Source: Fimenecus sp045611635
GTDB lineage: Bacteria; Bacillota; Clostridia; Oscillospirales; Acutalibacteraceae
Assembly: GCA_045611635.1 (NCBI GenBank)
Contig: JAZKXL010000112.1
Location: forward strand, 1-27,430
DNA length: 27,430 nt
Direction: 5' to 3'
Shown here: in pieces, positions 13,617-22,150 of the stretch
How positions within the stretch are numbered: the stretch's first letter is position 1
Layout of the letters: each line of letters begins with the position of its first letter
Program-made: the position numbers and the translations under genes
Notes under the pieces: generated by a model
What the model was told of the DNA's origin: nothing
Database searches by the model: none
Seen by the model: the letters and a program-made list of their open reading frames with translations, nothing else

Positions 13617-15272
13617 ATGACAGATTGCAAAAAAATTGCTGAACTTATTTTTAGTGATGTGGACAAGTCCACTGAATATTACGAAGAGCTTTACCCTGCG
13701 AGAGAGCTTCCTGAAGGCGCAAGAGTAACAAGATTTGCTCCAAGCCCAACAGGGTATCTCCATTTTGGTGGTCTTTACGCAGGTTTTGCTTCAAAACTTA
13801 CTGCACAAACTACTGATGGCGTGTTTATGCTTCGTATTGAGGACACTGACAAAAAACGTGAAGTAGAAGATGGTGTTACGGGTATTGTAACAGGTCTTAA
13901 AGCATTCGGCGTTTCACCTGATGAAGGTGTTATGGGATTTGACAGTGAAGATGGTCAATACGGCCCTTACACACAAAGTCACCGTAGAGCAATCTACCGT
14001 GCTTTCGCTAAAAAACTTATGGAAGAAGGCAAGGCATATCCTTGTTTTTGTACTCCTGAAGATTTAGAAGAAATCCGTGCAAAGCAAGAAAATGAAGATA
14101 TTAAGGGCTACTATGGTGCTTATGCAAAGTGCCGAGACCTTACTGATGATGAAATAATTGAAAAAATCAACAGTGGTGCTCCTTATACAGTTCGCCTTCG
14201 CTCAACTGGTGACATTTCAAGGAAAATCAAGTTTGACGATATGATTAAGGGCAAAATTGAGATGAGCGAAAACGTGAATGACGTTGTCATTTTAAAGGCG
14301 GATGGAATTCCTACTTATCACTTTGCTCACGCTATTGATGATCACTTAATGCACACCACTCACGTTGTCCGTGGTGACGAGTGGATTGCATCAGTGCCAC
14401 TTCATATTGAACTTTTTAGAGTTTGCGGATTTAAACCGGTCAAATATGCTCACATTGCTCCTATTATGAAAGAGGAAAATGGTGGCAAACGTAAACTTTC
14501 AAAGAGAAAAGACCCTGAGGCAAACGTTTCTTACTACATTGAAAAAGGTTATCCTGAGGCATCAGTTAAAGAATATATGCTTACAATTCTCAACTCTAAC
14601 TTTGAAGAGTGGAGAAAGGCAAATAAAACTGAAGACATAAGCAAATTCCCATTTAATCTTAAAAAGATGAGCGTTTCGGGCGCACTTTTTGATATGGTTA
14701 AATTTAACGACGTATCAAAAAATGTTATTTCGGTTATGACAAACGAACAAGTTTATGATTTGATTGTTGCTTGGGCTAAAGATTATAACGAAAAATTATA
14801 TAATCTTTTCACTGCTGATAATGACAAGGCAAAAGCAATTCTCAACATTGACCGCGATAATCCAAAACCACGAAAAGATATTGCTTGTTGGGAAGAAGTA
14901 GAAAACTACGTTTCATTCTTCTACAACGAACTTTATACTGGGGACTATACACTTCCTGAGCATATTGCAAAAGAGGATGCAGTCACAATTCTTGCAAAGT
15001 ATAAAGAAATCTATTCGGCAAATGATAGCAAAGAAGAATGGTTTAACAAAATCAAAGAGCTTTGCTCGGCTTGTGGATTTACTCCTAATGTTAAAGAGTA
15101 TAAGCAAAATCCCGACGCGTTCAAAGGTCACGTTGGTGATGTTTCAACAGTTATTCGTGTTGCGGTTACATCTCGCACAAACACACCTGATTTGTACTAC
15201 ATTATGCAAATTCTTGGGGTGGACGAAGTGATGAATAGAATTGACAACGCGATAAATTCATATAAAGCATAA
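13617..15272 (+). CDS. gltX: Glutamate--tRNA ligase
   Basis: The 551-residue class I synthetase charges tRNA-Glu, and possibly also tRNA-Gln if non-discriminating. The N-terminal catalytic domain opens with RFAPSPTGYLHFGGLYAG (39-56), where the HIGH motif reads HFGG. It continues with MLRIEDTDKKREVEDG and CFCTPEDL, and carries the KMSKS-type loop as KLSKRKDPEA (about residue 300). A long C-terminal domain follows. It is longer than the usual bacterial GluRS of about 480 residues and belongs to a divergent branch seen in Clostridia. AAGAGG precedes the ATG. glnS follows 12 bases after its stop, so the Glu and Gln synthetases are cotranscribed. The product call is firm; specificity is not readable. 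Confidence 0.93.
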   Translation: MTDCKKIAELIFSDVDKSTEYYEELYPARELPEGARVTRFAPSPTGYLHFGGLYAGFASKLTAQTTDGVFMLRIEDTDKKREVEDGVTGIVTGLKAFGVSPDEGVMGFDSEDGQYGPYTQSHRRAIYRAFAKKLMEEGKAYPCFCTPEDLEEIRAKQENEDIKGYYGAYAKCRDLTDDEIIEKINSGAPYTVRLRSTGDISRKIKFDDMIKGKIEMSENVNDVVILKADGIPTYHFAHAIDDHLMHTTHVVRGDEWIASVPLHIELFRVCGFKPVKYAHIAPIMKEENGGKRKLSKRKDPEANVSYYIEKGYPEASVKEYMLTILNSNFEEWRKANKTEDISKFPFNLKKMSVSGALFDMVKFNDVSKNVISVMTNEQVYDLIVAWAKDYNEKLYNLFTADNDKAKAILNIDRDNPKPRKDIACWEEVENYVSFFYNELYTGDYTLPEHIAKEDAVTILAKYKEIYSANDSKEEWFNKIKELCSACGFTPNVKEYKQNPDAFKGHVGDVSTVIRVAVTSRTNTPDLYYIMQILGVDEVMNRIDNAINSYKA

Positions 15273-15284
15273 AGAGGCAAAATT

Positions 15285-16949
15285 ATGGACGAAATTATTA
15301 CAACTACTTCAAACTTTATACACGATTTCATTGATGAAGACCTTGAAAATGGTGTATATAACAAAGTGCAAACTCGTTTTCCACCTGAGCCAAACGGATA
15401 TCTCCACATAGGTCACGCTAAAGCGATTTGCATTAACTTCAGCACATCAAACAAATATAATGGTGAGTGTAATCTTCGCCTTGATGACACTAACCCTCAA
15501 AAAGAGGACACCGAATATGTTGACGCTATTAAAGAAGACATTGAATGGCTTGGTTTTAAGTGGAATAAATGTCTTTTCGCATCAAGCTATTTTGATTACA
15601 TTTATGATTGTGCAGTAAAACTTATTGAAAAAGGTCTTGCATTCGTTGATGACCTTACGGCTGATGAAATTAGAGAATATCGTGGTACACTTACTGAGCC
15701 AGGCAAAAACAGTCCTTATCGCGATAGAAGTATCGAAGAAAACCTTGATTTATTCAAGAGAATGACTGATGGTGAATTCCCTAACGGTGCAAGAGTGCTT
15801 CGTGCAAAAATTGATATGGCATCACCTAATATCAACATGCGCGACCCTGTTATTTATAGAATTGCTCATGTGCCACATCACCAAACTGGTGACAAATGGT
15901 GTGTGTAGCCTATGTATGGCTTTGCACATCCATTGTCAGATGCAAGAGAAGGCGTTACACATTCTCTTTGCTCACTTGAATTTGAAAATCATAGACCACT
16001 TTATGACTGGTTCTTACAGGCACTTGATATAGAAATGCCACCAAGACAAATTGAGTTTGCTCGCCTTAACCTTAACTATTGCCTTACAAGTAAGAGAAAG
16101 TGCTTAGCACTTGTAAATGAAGGTATTGTTGATGGTTGGAACGACCCAAGAATGGCAACACTTAGTGGTATGAGAAGACGTGGCTACCCTGCTGCAGCAA
16201 TTCGCAACTTTTGCGAAAAGATTGGTGTTTCAAAAGCATATTCAGTAGTTGACTACGGTCTTTTAGAGTCTTGTGTTCGTGACGAGCTTAACGCTAATGC
16301 TCCTAGAGCAATGGCAGTGCTTCGCCCACTTAAAGTTGTTATTGACAACTATCCTGAAGGACAAACTGAAACACTTGAGGTTGAAATTCATCCTGAGCAC
16401 CCTGAAATGGGCACTCGTAAAGTTACTTTTGGCAAAACAATTTATGTTGAGCAAGAGGACTTTATGGTTGAGCCGGTTAAAAAGTATTTTAGACTTTTCC
16501 CTGGCAATGAAGTTCGCCTTAAGAGTGCATATTTTGTAAAGTGTGTTAGTTATGACACTGATGAAAACGGCAATGTAACTTGTGTTCACTGTACTTACGA
16601 CCCTGAAAGTCGCGGCGGTAACTCACCGGATGGTAGAAAAGTTAAGGGTACACTTCACTGGGTAAGCGAAGCTGATTCATTTAAAGCTGAAGTACGTCTT
16701 TATGATAGACTTTTCAACAAAGAAAATCCATCAGATGAAAGTGCCGGTGCATTTACTGAAAATCTTAACCCTGATTCACTTGTAATTCTTAATGATTGTT
16801 TAATCGAAGGTGGACTTAAAGACGGGCTTAAGGCTGGCGACACATTCCAGTTTATGCGTCAAGGTTACTTCTGCGTAGATATTACATCAACTGATGATAA
16901 AGTTGTATTTAACCGTACAGTACAACTTAACTCTTCATGGGGGAAATAA
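15285..16949 (+). pseudogene. glnS: Glutamine--tRNA ligase interrupted by one in-frame TAG
   Basis: Two in-phase pieces, 15285-15908 (207 residues, start to TAG) and 15912-16949 (345 residues), together give a full GlnRS of about 553 residues. The first has RFPPEPNGYLHIGHAKAI with a perfect HIGH motif, and NLRLDDTNPQKED. The second has the KMSKS equivalent LTSKRK, RRRGYPAAAIRNF and complete anticodon-binding barrels. The TAG at 15906-15908 falls in the conserved KWCxYPMYDFAHPLSD segment, where the family has Tyr, so one base change (TAT/TAC to TAG) explains it. The next conserved Asp is Gly here (MYGFAH). No other lesion is seen. The second piece begins at an ATG without a ribosome binding site, so it is unlikely to be made alone. 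Explanations are a sequencing or assembly error, recent inactivation, or amber read-through. AGAGG precedes the start. Confidence 0.85.
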
Positions 16950-16952
16950 ATT

Positions 16953-17660
16953 ATGAGTAAAACTAAAAAGATTAAACAAAAAACAACCGGATTTGACATT
17001 GTTTTTCGTGTTATAACTGCTCTCATGGCAGTTTTGATGTATCCGCTTTTTTGGTTTCTTGATTTGATTTATATTCAGGTTGACCACAAGTCATTTGCGG
17101 ACATTATGAATATGCTGAATCCTAATGCTAAACCAAATCTTGAAGTTACATACGACCTCTTGTCTATTCCAGAAATAATTGATTTATTTAAACTTTTTAA
17201 TTCATTTAGAGGGGAGGATGCTGAGCCAATAGCAATTAGCCCTGCATTGTATCCATTATTTGTTGCAATGAGCTTTATTGCAATTACACTTTTACTTGGT
17301 ATTGTAATTTTCTTCTTTGCAGTTTTTACAAACAAGGTTAATGTAATTGTAGGACTTTCAGCAGCAGGATTTTTATGTTCTGTAGTTTCATTCTTCTGCT
17401 TCCAAGAAGGATTTGCGGCACCAATTGTTGAGGGTACTGTTACAATCGCTCAACTTATAGGTCAAGAAGGCAACTTTTTACTTGAGTTGATTTTTGGTCT
17501 TGTTGGTACTGTTTCTTTCTTGAACCTTGAAGACGCTTTCTACTGGGTAATGTTCTTAATGCTTGGAATTCTTGTTTGGTCAATTTCAGTGCTTGTAGTA
17601 AATAAAGGCGAAGAAAAAGAAAAAGCACTTAAAGCAGCTGCGAAAAGAAATAACAAATAA
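16953..17660 (+). CDS. Four-helix membrane protein, unknown function
   Basis: I do not recognise this 235-residue protein. It has four likely membrane helices at about residues 14-38, 98-126, 130-150 and 190-222, and a short basic N-terminus (KTKKIKQK). A loop of about 60 residues lies between the first two helices, and the C-terminus is a highly charged Lys/Glu tail (EEKEKALKAAAKRNNK). It follows glnS by three bases, with GGGGGAAA just upstream of the ATG, so it belongs to the synthetase operon. The bidirectional terminator at 17679-17709 ends it. Nothing in the sequence suggests an enzymatic active site. Confidence 0.8.
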   Translation: MSKTKKIKQKTTGFDIVFRVITALMAVLMYPLFWFLDLIYIQVDHKSFADIMNMLNPNAKPNLEVTYDLLSIPEIIDLFKLFNSFRGEDAEPIAISPALYPLFVAMSFIAITLLLGIVIFFFAVFTNKVNVIVGLSAAGFLCSVVSFFCFQEGFAAPIVEGTVTIAQLIGQEGNFLLELIFGLVGTVSFLNLEDAFYWVMFLMLGILVWSISVLVVNKGEEKEKALKAAAKRNNK

Positions 17661-17678
17661 AAACAAATGAAATAAAAT

Positions 17679-17709
17679 AAAGACCTCGGTAAAAACCGAG
17701 GTCTTTTTG
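17679..17709. terminator. Bidirectional terminator between the membrane protein gene and prfB
   Basis: AGACCTCGGT (17681-17690) pairs with ACCGAGGTCT (17695-17704), extended by AA/TT pairs. A T-run follows on the plus strand and an A-rich stretch lies on the other side. It serves the two converging genes. Confidence 0.87.
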
Positions 17710-17717
17710 TTTTATGT

Positions 17718-18839
17718 TTAGTTATTTTCTAGATTCTTTTGTGACTGCATTTTAAGATATGCATTGATAAATCCGTCAAGGTCACCATCCATAACTGCAT
17801 TTATGTTACCGTTTTCAAAAGATGTTCTATGGTCTTTTGCAAGTGTATATGGCATGAATACATAGGAACGAATTTGGCTGCCCCAAGCAATTTCTTTGTG
17901 GTCACCCTTAATATCTTCAATTTTTGCAAGGTGCTCACGTTCTTTAATCTCAATAAGTTTTGATTTAAGCATTGTCATAGCAACCTCACGGTTTTGGTGT
18001 TGGCTTCGTTCAACCTGACAAGAAACAACAATACCTGTTGGCTTATGTGTAAGGCGGACCGCTGATGAGGTTTTATTAACTTTTTGTCCACCTGCACCAC
18101 TTGCACGGTAAACTGCCATTTCAATATCGTCAGGGTTAATATCAACATTTGTATCTTCATCTATTTCAGGCATAACTTCAAGAGATGCAAACGAAGTATG
18201 TCTTCTTCCGGATGAGTCAAATGGTGAAACACGAACAAGACGGTGAATACCTGCTTCACTCTTCATAAAACCGTATGCGTTTTCACCTTCAATAAGAATA
18301 GATGCTGATTTAAGACCAGCTTCGTCACCATCAAGATAATCAAGCGTTGATACTTTATATCCGTGACGTTCACCCCAACGGTTATACATTCTAAAAAGCA
18401 TTTGTGCCCAGTCTTGTGCCTCTGTTCCGCCTGCGCCTGCATGGAATGTAAGAATTGCATTTTTAGAGTCGTATTCACCTGTAAGAAGCGTTGCAAGAGT
18501 TTGTGCGTCAAGGTCTTTTTCGAACTTATCTACACCCTGTGTGCATTCTTCAACAAGAGATTCATCCTCTTCTTCATCAGCAAGCTCAATCATAACAAGT
18601 GCGTCTTCATAATCCGCTTTTAATTTTTCATAAGAAGCAACCTTGTTTTTAAGCACACTTGTTCGCTGTAAAACCTTTTGAGAGTTTTGAATGTCGTCCC
18701 AAAATCCATCTTGTGCTTGTTGCTCTTCTAAAACTGCAATTTCACCTTTCATCTTTTCAAGACCTAAAGCATCTGCAAGATTTGAAAGTTCTTCTTCATG
18801 TGCAATAAGTCTGAGCTTTAATTCTTCAAACTGAAGCAT
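17718..18839 (-). CDS. prfB: Peptide chain release factor 2
   Basis: The 373-residue class I release factor recognises UGA and UAA stop codons and triggers peptide release. The stop-reading tripeptide SPF (205-207) marks it as RF2, and the catalytic GGQ (250-252) lies in SGAGGQKVNKTSSAVR. The reading frame is continuous from the ATG, so the programmed +1 frameshift (CUUUGA) that usually interrupts prfB near codon 25 is absent. The corresponding stretch reads NLADALGLEK with no UGA. Autoregulation by UGA read-through is therefore not available here. AGTGAGG lies upstream of the start. The gene follows a membrane protein gene after 153 bases; a TTGACG-type -35 occurs in that gap but no -10 is convincing, so it may also be read from proBA. 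Confidence 0.95.
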   Translation of the reverse strand: MLQFEELKLRLIAHEEELSNLADALGLEKMKGEIAVLEEQQAQDGFWDDIQNSQKVLQRTSVLKNKVASYEKLKADYEDALVMIELADEEEDESLVEECTQGVDKFEKDLDAQTLATLLTGEYDSKNAILTFHAGAGGTEAQDWAQMLFRMYNRWGERHGYKVSTLDYLDGDEAGLKSASILIEGENAYGFMKSEAGIHRLVRVSPFDSSGRRHTSFASLEVMPEIDEDTNVDINPDDIEMAVYRASGAGGQKVNKTSSAVRLTHKPTGIVVSCQVERSQHQNREVAMTMLKSKLIEIKEREHLAKIEDIKGDHKEIAWGSQIRSYVFMPYTLAKDHRTSFENGNINAVMDGDLDGFINAYLKMQSQKNLENN

Positions 18840-18992
18840 AAATGTACCTCACTTAATAGTTTCATTTGTTTAATATTTTGTCACTTGTCCGTCAATAAAA
18901 CATAAAATGTAATAAGACAACCGTCAAAAAACGATATACGGTAAGCATTTGCTTTTTAAAATTGCCTTATACTACTGGCGGATTAATATATT

Positions 18993-19808
18993 TTATGCTG
19001 CTGCAGTGGTTGACTCACCATTTGTTGAGTCTTCTACTGCAGTAGTTGTTGTTTCCTTTGCAATTACGTCGGCCTGGTCAATAAGTTCTTTACTTTGTGT
19101 AGTTGTTTCGGTTGTCTTTTCAGTTGCTGCAATTTCAGGAGTTGTTGTGCTTTGAATTGCTGAAATATAAAGATTTCCGTCTTTCTCACGAAGTGTAATC
19201 TTAATATATTTATCAGGAGATGGCTCAATCATATCGCCATTTTCACCTTGTTCCCAAGCGTCACCTGCAAGGCAAGCAACTGTAAGTACTATTGAATCTG
19301 TTGTTTCTGTTTTTTCAACAACCTTTGGTGTGTAAACAGGAGTAACACCAGTAAGTGGCACAGTATAAGTTTCGGTTTTTGCATCATATTGAAATTCAAT
19401 AGCATAACCGTTAATTGTAGCGTGTGCCGGTTTGATTTCAGTACCAAACAATTCAACAAACTGCTTTTCAACTGCCGCTTTTGGAATTAAAAGTCCGCTT
19501 TCATTACTCTTGAATGTGTCCGGGCTAATATCACTCTTAAGAAGTGACCAAATTGAAATTTCAATAAGTTGATTCATATCGGCTTTTGTAATATCATCAA
19601 AAGTATCCGGGTCAATAAGTACTACTGGAGTAAGAATTCTTTCGTACTCCTCATAATTTTTCGATTTTAATACAGCGTTTTGAATTCCGCTAACCGCTGA
19701 AATAATAATAGTAACAAGGCCGATTGCCGCAAGCAACACAACCAAAAGACCTATAGGGAAAGCGGCTTTGTGGGTGCCTTTGTGCTTTTTCTTTGTTTTT
19801 TCTGCCAT
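18993..19808 (-). CDS. Single-pass membrane protein with Thr-rich tail, unknown function
   Basis: I do not recognise this 271-residue protein. A very basic N-terminus (KTKKKHKGTHK) precedes one membrane helix (about 17-41). The rest should be extracellular: a folded mixed region to about residue 210, then a Thr/Glu/Ala-rich low-complexity tail to the end, similar in composition to the linker in the VanY-like protein. I chose the ATG at 19808 because AGGTGA (19812-19817) lies 3-4 bases upstream; a GTG at 19817 would add four residues but overlaps that site. It follows proA closely (5 bases) and is probably read with proBA, though nothing links it to proline synthesis. Confidence 0.78.
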   Translation of the reverse strand: MAEKTKKKHKGTHKAAFPIGLLVVLLAAIGLVTIIISAVSGIQNAVLKSKNYEEYERILTPVVLIDPDTFDDITKADMNQLIEISIWSLLKSDISPDTFKSNESGLLIPKAAVEKQFVELFGTEIKPAHATINGYAIEFQYDAKTETYTVPLTGVTPVYTPKVVEKTETTDSIVLTVACLAGDAWEQGENGDMIEPSPDKYIKITLREKDGNLYISAIQSTTTPEIAATEKTTETTTQSKELIDQADVIAKETTTTAVEDSTNGESTTAAA

Positions 19809-19813
19809 AAAAA

Positions 19814-21052
19814 TCACCTTACCTGACCTTTACCGTAGATTTTATATTTGAATGAGTTTAACTGCTCAAGGCCTAACGGACCTCGGGCGTGAAGTTTTTG
19901 TGTTGAAATTCCGATTTCTGCGCCAAATCCAAACTCTCCGCCATCAGTAAAACGAGTGCTTGCATTATGATAAACCGCTGAAGAATCTACACTATTCATA
20001 AACTTTTCAGCATTTTCAATGTTTTCGGTAATAATGCTCTCGCTATGACCTGTTGAGTATTTTCTTATATGCTCAACGGCATCTTCTAAAGAAGAAACAA
20101 TTTTTACTGACATTTTGTAATCAAGATATTCAGTTGCCCAGTCATCTTCAGTTGCCACTTCAATATCGGGACAAATTTCACGGGCAATTTCGTCACCATA
20201 AAGAATAACATTTTTCTCATCTAACCTTGCTTTGATTGCTATAAGTGCAAACTCCGCAATATCTTTATGAATAATTAAGCTTTCGGCAGTGTTGCAAACT
20301 GAAATTCTTTGAGTTTTTGCATTAAACACAATTTCAGCAGCCATATCAATATCAGCAAACTCATCAACATAAATATGGCAGTTACCTGCACCAGTTTCAA
20401 TTACAGGCACAGTTGAATTTTGAACAACTGCATTAATAAGCTTTGCACTACCACGAGGAATAAGCACATCAACAAATCCATTCATTCTCATAAGCGCCGT
20501 TGCACTGTCACGAGATGTATCACGTACAAGTTCAATAATATCAGGATTAAAGCCAATGCTTTCAACTGCTGCTCGCATAATATCCATAATAGCGGAATTT
20601 GAGTTAAACGCCTCTTTACCACCACGAAGAATTGCAGCATTACCCGATTTAATTGCAAGGGCTGCGGCATCACTTGTAACATTAGGTCTTGCCTCATAAA
20701 TAATACCGATAACGCCAAGAGGTGAACTAACGCGTTGAATTTTAAGTCCGTTTGGTCGCTGAGTTTCCCAAAGCACTTTGCCAACAGGGTCAGGAAGTGA
20801 AATTACACCTTCAACACCCTGTGCCATACCCTCTATTCTATCTTTATTCAACATAAGACGGTCAAGAAGTGCTTCAGACATACCATTATTTTTGCCATTT
20901 TCTAAATCAATAGCGTTTGCACTTATTATTTTATCGCAATTCTCACGAAGTGCATTTGCGATTGCCTTTAATATTTTATTTTTATCATCAGTAGATGCAA
21001 CAGCAATTTCAGCCGCTGCATTTTTTACTTTTTTACCGATTTCAATAAGCAT
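19814..21052 (-). CDS. proA: Gamma-glutamyl phosphate reductase
   Basis: The 412-residue aldehyde-dehydrogenase-fold enzyme does the second step of proline synthesis: NADPH-dependent reduction of gamma-glutamyl phosphate to glutamate-5-semialdehyde. The catalytic Cys 253 is in QRISVCNTAESL. Other family segments are PLGVIGIIYEARPNVTSDA (111-129), LIPRGSAKLI, PVIETGAGNCHIYVDE and the C-terminal FGFGAEIGISTQKLHARGP. The length is normal. It starts five bases after the proB stop. ProC is not in the window. Confidence 0.95.
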   Translation of the reverse strand: MLIEIGKKVKNAAAEIAVASTDDKNKILKAIANALRENCDKIISANAIDLENGKNNGMSEALLDRLMLNKDRIEGMAQGVEGVISLPDPVGKVLWETQRPNGLKIQRVSSPLGVIGIIYEARPNVTSDAAALAIKSGNAAILRGGKEAFNSNSAIMDIMRAAVESIGFNPDIIELVRDTSRDSATALMRMNGFVDVLIPRGSAKLINAVVQNSTVPVIETGAGNCHIYVDEFADIDMAAEIVFNAKTQRISVCNTAESLIIHKDIAEFALIAIKARLDEKNVILYGDEIAREICPDIEVATEDDWATEYLDYKMSVKIVSSLEDAVEHIRKYSTGHSESIITENIENAEKFMNSVDSSAVYHNASTRFTDGGEFGFGAEIGISTQKLHARGPLGLEQLNSFKYKIYGKGQVR

Positions 21053-21057
21053 AGAAA

Positions 21058-21846
21058 TTACTCCTTGCCCTTAAAAAATGTACCTACCTGCTTGCCATCA
21101 AGGGCTTTATATATTTCAGTTGGGTTTTCACCGTTCATAACAATAGTATCAATTCCTGCACCCATTGTAATTTCAGCGGCATGAAGCTTTGTTACCATTC
21201 CGCCTGTGCCAAGCATTGACCCACGACCACCTGCGATTTTATATAAATCTTCATTGATTTCAGTAACTAACGGAATAAGTTTTGCATCTTCATTTTCGTT
21301 AGGGTTAGAGTCATAAAGACCATCAATATCCGAAAGAATAATAAGAGCATCTGCCTTAACAAGTTTTGCAACGATTGCTGAAAGCGAGTCGTTATCACCA
21401 TAAACGATTTCTTCAACTGCAACACTATCATTTTCATTGATAATTGGAATTGCACCAAAATCAAATAATTTATTAAATGTATTTATAAGGTTTTGTCTTC
21501 TTTCATCATTTTCAACGTCACTTTTTGTTATGAGCAACTGACCAACCGTATGACCATATTCGCCAAAAAGCTTGTCATACATAAACATTAATTCGCATTG
21601 GCCAATTGTTGCTGCTGCCTGTTTACCCGCAGTATCAGCAGGTTTTTCTTTAAGACCTAATTTGCCAACACCAACACCGATAGCGCCACTTGTTACAAGG
21701 GCTACCTCAACACCTGAATTCACAATATCAGAAAGCACGCTTACAAGCTTGTGCATTCTTCTAATATTTGTTTTACCTGTTGAGTATGTAAGAGTTGATG
21801 TACCAACCTTTACAACTATTCTTTTTACATTTTTTAACACTGCCAT
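21058..21846 (-). CDS. proB: Glutamate 5-kinase, short form without PUA domain
   Basis: The 262-residue enzyme phosphorylates glutamate with ATP, the first and usually feedback-controlled step of proline synthesis. Motifs are RIVVKVGTSTLT (9-20), ALVTSGAIGVGVGKLG, AIPIINENDSVA (the glutamate/proline site region) and LSDIDGLYDSNP. It ends after the amino-acid kinase domain; many homologues run to about 365 residues with a C-terminal PUA domain, so this is the short type. It forms an operon with proA. The promoter lies at 21885-21913, and an array of three palindromes lies further upstream. No T-box leader is visible. Confidence 0.94.
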   Translation of the reverse strand: MAVLKNVKRIVVKVGTSTLTYSTGKTNIRRMHKLVSVLSDIVNSGVEVALVTSGAIGVGVGKLGLKEKPADTAGKQAAATIGQCELMFMYDKLFGEYGHTVGQLLITKSDVENDERRQNLINTFNKLFDFGAIPIINENDSVAVEEIVYGDNDSLSAIVAKLVKADALIILSDIDGLYDSNPNENEDAKLIPLVTEINEDLYKIAGGRGSMLGTGGMVTKLHAAEITMGAGIDTIVMNGENPTEIYKALDGKQVGTFFKGKE

Positions 21847-21884
21847 AGTTACGCCTTCTCACTATAGAAAACTTTAATCAAAAT

Positions 21885-21913
21885 ATTTTAACATATATTT
21901 TTATGTTTAACAA
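21885..21913 (-). promoter_or_regulatory. Sigma-A promoter of proBA
   Basis: The minus strand has TTGTTA (21908-21913), a 17-base spacer and TAAAAT (21885-21890), with TGT in front making an extended -10. It lies about 40 bases upstream of proB. Confidence 0.65.
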
Positions 21914-21942
21914 CTGTTTTATAAAAAAAGCTAAATTATGTG

Positions 21943-22016
21943 AGGTACCATACCTGTGTAAAAATTACACTGGTACCTATGTAAAATTTACACCCCACCT
22001 ATGTAAAAATTACACC
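21943..22016. repeat. Three tandem palindromic 20-bp repeats in the proB / Cys-rich gene intergenic region
   Basis: Copies begin at 21952, 21975 and 21997 and follow the pattern ACCTATGTAAAAATTACACC (the first has G and C variants). They are spaced 22-23 bases, about two helical turns. Each has a palindromic core: GTGTAA-AAA-TTACAC, GTAAA-A-TTTAC, GTAA-AAA-TTAC. The first copy is further enclosed by AGGTACCA (21943-21950) and TGGTACCT (21971-21978), a perfect 8-bp inverted pair. The array lies 30-100 bases upstream of the proB -35 and 135-200 bases before the plus-strand gene. It could be a multi-site operator or the end of a lost transposon. The rest of this 304-base gap is AT-rich, with one weak hairpin (22065-22096). 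Confidence 0.7.
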
Positions 22017-22103
22017 CTATAAATAATATATAAATAAAAATATAATTAATATTATAAAGAGAAAAATAGATTTTTTTGTTTTGTAACAAATCTATTCATT
22101 TTA

Positions 22104-22111
22104 CATACAAT
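22104..22111 (+). promoter_or_regulatory. Possible sporulation sigma-E -10 element
   Basis: CATACAAT matches the -10 consensus of the mother-cell sigma-E factor. A TAACAA stretch about 14 bases upstream could be a poor -35. It lies 40 bases before a Cys-rich gene with no good sigma-A promoter; a TTGACA at 22123-22128 is too close to the start to serve. Suggestive only. Confidence 0.35.
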
Positions 22112-22150
22112 GGTACTGTCAGTTGACAATATTTTTTAGGAGGAATACTG

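Noticed and set aside
15906..15908. Genome-wide reassignment of TAG, or pyrrolysine insertion, in glnS
   Set aside because: The MATE gene ends at a TAG (5144-5146) inside its terminator stem, so TAG acts as a stop here. Read-through there would add only 17 unrelated residues. The position is a conserved Tyr, not a pyrrolysine site, and no pyl genes are visible.
15912..16949. Second half of glnS as an independent gene
   Set aside because: It starts at an internal ATG with no ribosome binding site and lacks the HIGH-motif half of the active site.
21952..22016. CRISPR array
   Set aside because: The three repeats are separated by only 2-3 bases, so there are no spacers, and no cas genes are present.
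22065..22096. Riboswitch or attenuator upstream of the Cys-rich gene
   Set aside because: AATAGATTT pairs with AAATCTATT, but the stem is AT-only with a large loop and lies upstream of the likely transcript start; no known riboswitch core is visible.
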